Below, one piece after another: positions 59,129 to 64,000 of a DNA stretch of 64,000 bases. Position 1 is the stretch's first letter, and the number at the start of each line of letters is the position of its first letter. The notes under the pieces were generated by a model. It made no database searches. It was not told the origin of the DNA and saw only the letters and a program-made list of their open reading frames with translations. The stretch covers positions 26,663,835 to 26,727,834 of the forward strand of contig NC_003076.8 of the NCBI RefSeq assembly GCF_000001735.4. The letters are read 5' to 3'. Origin of the DNA: Arabidopsis thaliana (Eukaryota; Streptophyta; Magnoliopsida; Brassicales; Brassicaceae). The translations under genes were made by a program, and so were the position numbers.

Positions 59129-61536
59129 ATGAAAATGGCATCAAGAAAAACAACATCCTTGCTTAATCATCTTCTTCTTCTTGGAGCTTTGACTCTTTTG
59201 AGCAGTTTGGTGATAGTGAAAGGAGAAAGCCCTTACAAGTTTTACACTTGGACTGTGACTTATGGCATTATCTCTCCTCTTGGTGTTCCTCAACAGGTAC
59301 AAACAACAACAACAATTTCCATTTATGGAAACTCCGTATCCCATTTTTGTTTGATACTCAAGAGTCAAGACCTTTTATACTCTTTATGGATGTTTTGTTT
59401 GTTTGTCTGTTTAGGTTATTCTCATCAATGGTCAGTTTCCTGGTCCAAAACTTGAAGTTGTGACCAACGACAACATCATCCTCAACCTCATCAACAAACT
59501 TGACCAGCCTTTCCTCTTGACCTGGTAATTTCCTTTTTTTTTCTGATTAAGAAAAAAAAGACCCTAAAGATTTGAACTTTATCATTTTCAAATGCTTCCA
59601 AAAGAAGAAATCCTCTGTTTTGCGTTACCCTGTTGATCAATGTATATTGTGTTACCTTTTAAGGCATTTGTGGATTAGTCCTCTGAAAGATTTGAACATT
59701 AGTGGTTAAACTCGAAAAAGCTGAAAACTTTATTGATCAATTTAAAGGTTTAGGCTAATTGGGTTCACACTCGAAATTGTGGGTTTAGGAATGGGATTAA
59801 GCAGAGGAAGAACTCATGGCAAGATGGTGTTTTGGGAACAAACTGTCCGATCCAACCAAACTCAAACTTCACTTACAAATTCCAAACCAAAGATCAGATC
59901 GGAACTTTCAACTACTTCCCTTCCACTGCTTTTCACAAAGCCGCCGGTGGATTCGGAGCCATCAATGTCTACGCAAGACCTGGAATTCCAATCCCTTACC
60001 CTCTCCCAACCGCAGATTTCACTTTACTCGTTGGTGATTGGTTCAAAACCAACCACAAAACGCTTCAACAGCGTTTGGATTCTGGTGGGGTTCTTCCATT
60101 TCCCGATGGGATGCTTATAAATGGACAAACCCAATCAACGTTTTCAGGCGACCAAGGTCTCAGCTTTCCACAAATTGTTCTTTTGAGTAAATAGGTTGTG
60201 TTTGTTTTCTGGTGTTTACTCTGTGTCTTTGGTTTAATCTTTCAGGGAAGACTTACATGTTGAGAATCTCCAATGTTGGGTTATCAAGCACTTTCAATTT
60301 CAGAATCCAAGGCCATACAATGAAAGTAGTTGAAGTTGAAGGCTCTCATGTTATTCAAACTGATTATGATTCTCTTGACATTCACGTTGGCCAGTCTTTA
60401 GCAGTTCTTGTTACTTTAAACCAATCTCCTAAAGATTATTACATCGTTGCAAGCACCCGGTTCATAAGAAGCAAGCTTTCTGTTATGGGTTTGTTGCGTT
60501 ATTCTAACTCTCGCGTCCCAGCTTCTGGTGATCCTCCCGCTCTTCCACCTGGAGAGCTTGTTTGGTCCATGAGACAAGCTAGAACCTTCAGGTTTAAAGA
60601 TCAGTTACTTATAAATAACGTGTAAATGTTTAATGCAAAGGATTAGTTTATGAATGGTGTTTGCTTTTGGTTTTCAGATGGAACTTAACAGCAAATGCAG
60701 CTAGACCAAACCCTCAAGGATCTTTCCACTATGGAATGATCAGTCCAACAAAGACATTTGTCTTCTCAAATTCAGCTCCTTTGATTAATGGGAAGCAAAG
60801 ATATGCAGTCAATGGAGTCTCTTATGTGAAATCAGAGACGCCTCTTAAACTCGCTGATCACTTTGGCATCTCAGGAGTTTTCAGCACCAATGCCATTCAA
60901 AGCGTCCCATCAAACTCTCCGCCAACAGTTGCAACATCAGTTGTTCAAACATCTCACCATGACTTCCTTGAAATTGTATTTCAGAACAATGAGAAGTCAA
61001 TGCAGTCTTGGCATCTTGATGGATATGACTTCTGGGTCGTTGGGTGAGTCTTCTTCTTGCACCGCTCTTATAGTTTCTAACGCAAGTTAGATTTTTGCTA
61101 ACATTTCTCTCTCTTATGAATCTAGATTTGGTTCTGGACAATGGACACCTGCAAAAAGATCACTTCACAATCTTGTTGATGCTCTGACCAGACACACAAC
61201 TCAGGTAAAAACATCGAATAAAACAACGACAAAAAAGTATGATTGTTTCTCTAGACATAAAACAATCATACTTTTACTTTGATTTGTTTCTTGTGTTCTT
61301 GATGTGTTGTTGTTACTGGGGAATAAATGCAGGTCTACCCAGAGTCTTGGACAACAATCTTAGTGTCTTTAGACAATCAAGGGATGTGGAATATGAGATC
61401 AGCGATATGGGAAAGACAATATTCAGGACAACAGTTTTATCTCAAAGTATGGAATTCAGTACAGAGTCTTGCCAATGAATACAATCCTCCTGACAATCTT
61501 CAACTCTGTGGCAAAGCTGTTGGACGACATGTTTAG
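59129..61536 (+). CDS. SKS17: SKU5-similar multicopper-oxidase-like protein SKS17
   Basis: Seven exons: 59129-59296, 59415-59524, 59789-60156, 60246-60591, 60678-61043, 61126-61204 and 61333-61536. They join in frame to 546 residues. A signal peptide (about 1-32, cut near VKG) leads into three cupredoxin-like domains typical of the multicopper oxidase/ascorbate oxidase fold. The copper-ligand histidines are absent: the first HWHG-type site reads LTWNGI, the HPWHLHGH-type site reads SWHLDGYDF, and the HCHIDWH-type site reads MRSAIWERQY. It is therefore probably non-catalytic, like other SKS proteins, and secreted to the apoplast. No C-terminal GPI-type hydrophobic tail is seen (it ends LCGKAVGRHV). 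SKU5 relatives affect directional cell growth. MKMASRK is chosen as start because the signal peptide follows. Confidence 0.95.
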
Positions 61537-62162
61537 AGAAAATCCTCTTACAGTTTCCTCTGTTCTTTCTTAAAAGTGATTTACTTTAAGGCTTTTTCGA
61601 TTCAATTTGGTTGAGGTTTTGCGTTTGTTCGTTATGGTCATGAGAGTATGGCTGATGGCTTACTTGTAGTAAACAAAGGGAAGAGGAAAGTTATATGTGT
61701 CATTGGTGGTAGGCTAGCTTGGAGTTTTATAATAATCTTCCTATATACAATTCTATTCATGTGTTTTTTCTAATCGAAATCTCTTGCGGTCTACAAAATT
61801 CAAGCCAAATTCAAACATTCGAGACTTCAAAATTCTAACTATTGGTGCATTTAACGATTTAACGATTGGTGCTGAATGCATGCATATGATTCAAAATAAG
61901 GCTTAGGAAACTGTAGTTGCTCACTATATATTAGAAATGGGCCAAGTCAAATAAAACAGATGGGCTTAATGAAGCCCAATAGGATAAAGAGAAATATCGA
62001 AGAAATGATGAAGCAAGCTTATGAAAAAGTTAGTCCAAATCCACCAAAAACAATCGGCGAGAAAAAGGGGGAATCAGTTTCTTGCAAGTTTCAACAAGGA
62101 CGATCAGAAGAAATCTTAGAGAAATCGGAAAATTCTCTTACTCGGGTTTTGCATCGGTGAAT
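61537..62162. other. Spacer between SKS17 and ATG101
   Basis: SKS17 3' UTR, then the ATG101 promoter with site II motifs (ATGGGCCAAG near 61936, ATGGGCTTAATGAAGCCCAAT at 61960-61980). A 66-codon open frame runs from 61960 to 62160 and ends two bases before the ATG101 start (see findings). Confidence 0.6.
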
Positions 62163-63715
62163 ATGAATTGCGAAGTTTGTCAGCTAAAGGAACTGGTATA
62201 AATTTTCGTCTTCTTCATCTGTTTGCTAAAAAATCAGTCCAATTTTGTAGTCATCGAGTCGTGTTTCTATTTCTGGAATTGTTCGATTGGTTTGGATATT
62301 TTTTCGCAGGAAGTGGAATCCTTCGAGATACGCGAAGTTTTGCGCTGTAAGTTTCCGACACTTGACATGCTTTCTGTATCCACTTTCGTTGTTTTGGTAT
62401 AGAAAGAAACAAAATCGGATCTTACGATCTAACCATGTTTCAGTTTAAGATCTTGTGCTTTAGATCTCAGATTAGGGCTTAGACCTGTAGACATTGATTC
62501 GAATTTTGAGTTTTGGCGATCGATTTCTTGTTATCTGGTTTGGTTGTGGAATTGTTATTTTTTGTACTTTAAAAGTGAGAAGGTGTAATAATTTGGCACA
62601 GGCATTCTACATACGATTGTCTTTCATCGTGCGCTTGGTCTTATCCGCCCTAAAGATATTGATTTGGAGCTTTTTGAGATCACTTATGTAAGATTTCAAT
62701 TTCTTTCTCGAGGTTACAAGTTTAACCAAATGGTGAGTATGCTTTTATTTTGATACTGTTGGGATTTCCTTTTTCCCCCATATGTCACAGGTACAATGCG
62801 GTGAAATTGAAGTGGAGAAGAAAATCGATGAAAAGATTGAGCAGTTCATTAACTGGATTGAGAAACACCCAAACAAAAAGAGTCAGGTATATACAGATAA
62901 CAAATGCTTGATTTCCATTTCATTGACAGTGAACCACATATTCCATACCTTGCTCAAGCAAGGATTGAACGTTTCTGCAGCATATAGGGTTGTATAATGA
63001 AGTAATGATCTCATCCTTTTCATTGTCTCATCCTTTGTGGCTGTTAATGATCTCTTTTTCTTTTTGCCAAGATTTGTCTATCGTTCTATGAAGTCAAAAG
63101 CAAACAGCCTTCTTGGTTCACCAAAATCGAACGGTTGTACTGGGAACAATGGTACATCAATCTGAATGTGCTTCAGCCCACTAAGCCCCCTGTCGGAAAG
63201 TCTCACCATTCTAAACTAGTTATGGACCCTGGAGGTTCGATTGATCAATTTCCTGTTCTCATCTCCAAAAATTACATCTTTTTATTATTATAAGAGTGTG
63301 AAGTGATTGTCATGCTCTAATCAATAACTGTAGAGGCATCGGAGGAGAGAAGTTCTCGTAGGACACTGCTTGAGCAATCCCTTCAAGAAGTCTTGTTCCA
63401 AATCATAAAATTCGTGAATGAGAAGAAGGATCATGTTCCTCCCATTAACGATGGTGTAATCTACTACCCTTTTGAGATCACTATCCCAAGGTACATCAGT
63501 CTTCATTTATTCACATATCAAACTGTGTTCTAGAGATCTTAGTCTTTAGGTGTAGCGATCCCCACAGACATAGATGAGTGAAGAATGTTCTTTATATCTT
63601 TGTTGTACAAGTGTTGAAATGAGTTAAGTTTTGTTTCAGCTCATCGGACTCTGCCTTTGGGATGGATATGTTCAAGAGGATACTACACAGTGGCCATCCA
63701 TCAATGCTCGGCTAA
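62163..63715 (+). CDS. ATG101: Autophagy-related protein ATG101
   Basis: Seven exons: 62163-62195, 62310-62346, 62602-62687, 62791-62886, 63072-63234, 63334-63490 and 63640-63715. They join in frame to 215 residues, the known length. The N-terminal part (MNCEVCQLKELEVESFEI, then RALGLIRPKDIDLELFEITY) and the core match the HORMA-fold protein ATG101; the WF finger region is seen at KQPSWFTKIERLYWEQWYINL (about 107-127). ATG101 pairs with ATG13 in the ATG1 kinase complex that starts autophagosome formation. Very short first exons (33 and 37 bases) explain why the gene is easily missed by frame scans. Confidence 0.95.
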
Positions 63716-64000
63716 ATTCCATTTTCCACTTAACTTAGTACATATACACTTTGATGTTTCTTGGTGCAGCCTAACTCCAATCAACACTTTCCTAGTTACA
63801 TTTTCTGTGTAAATATATTATATGTTACCCTCTCCTCGTCGATGGATAATGTTACCTTATCTATGCTTTGTTGTATATAAGTGATGTGTTGTATATAAAT
63901 TTCAGACTTGCATTTCCTAAACAACGTGGACTGTTCTGTTTTCCAAGATTTCTAAAGTTGGAATTGACATTAAATAGAGCCAAAAAAACAAACAAACAAA
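63716..64000. other. ATG101 3' flank
   Basis: Presumed ATG101 3' UTR and downstream sequence to the window edge, T-rich, ending in a CAAA repeat. No gene seen. Confidence 0.6.

Noticed and set aside
1-64000. Retrovirus-like or LTR element, Polinton, CRISPR array or prokaryotic system
   Set aside because: No reverse transcriptase, integrase or capsid-like frame, no long terminal repeats and no regularly spaced repeat-spacer structure were seen on either strand.

Overview
The window is plant nuclear DNA. It is AT-rich, has GT-AG introns and short exons, has site II (TGGGCC/T) promoter motifs and one tRNA gene. Gene order and the lengths of the spliced proteins match the distal long arm of Arabidopsis thaliana chromosome 5, around loci At5g66780 to At5g66930. 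This identification comes from recalled families and from lengths that come out exactly when the exons are joined by hand (for example 622, 716, 361, 809, 815, 546 and 215 residues); no database search was run.

Layout. 1-0.4 kb: 3' end of a small LEA-like gene. 1.3-3.6 kb: wall-associated-kinase-like receptor WAKL21. 3.6-7.6 kb: non-coding, with a 257-bp MITE. 7.6-12.6 kb: a small Ser-rich gene resembling membrane-associated kinase regulators, then a CTLH/CRA protein. 13.6-22.7 kb: four genes for C-terminally encoded peptide hormones (CEP5, 6, 7, 8) in one orientation, with a tRNA-Gly(GCC) between CEP6 and CEP7 and a second MITE candidate. 25.3-28.7 kb: a single-pass membrane protein and an F-box/DUF295 gene. 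29.1-38.7 kb, minus strand: a SAP-domain protein, MAPKKK5 and mitochondrial bL25. 42.2-43.7 kb: LBD36 (LOB domain) with a leader intron and a short uORF. 46.9-48.9 kb: the ABA-activated kinase SnRK2.3. 49.1-57.3 kb, minus strand: the NRG1 helper-NLR cluster, made of truncated NRG1C followed by full-length NRG1A and NRG1B. 59.1-61.5 kb: the SKU5-similar protein SKS17. 62.2-63.7 kb: the autophagy factor ATG101.

Themes. Two local tandem families dominate: the CEP peptides (root and nitrogen signalling) and the NRG1 helper NLRs (immunity downstream of EDS1-SAG101). Other genes also belong to signalling (WAKL21, MAPKKK5, SnRK2.3), but plant genes do not form operons and nothing in the sequence shows co-regulation. 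I found no CRISPR array, prokaryotic element, retrovirus-like fossil or wholly new system. The points most worth a second look are the truncated NRG1 paralogue with its changed MHD-position motif, the duplicated flanks of the NRG1 unit, the duplicated segment upstream of SnRK2.3, the two MITEs, and promoter-like motif clusters that have no matching gene.
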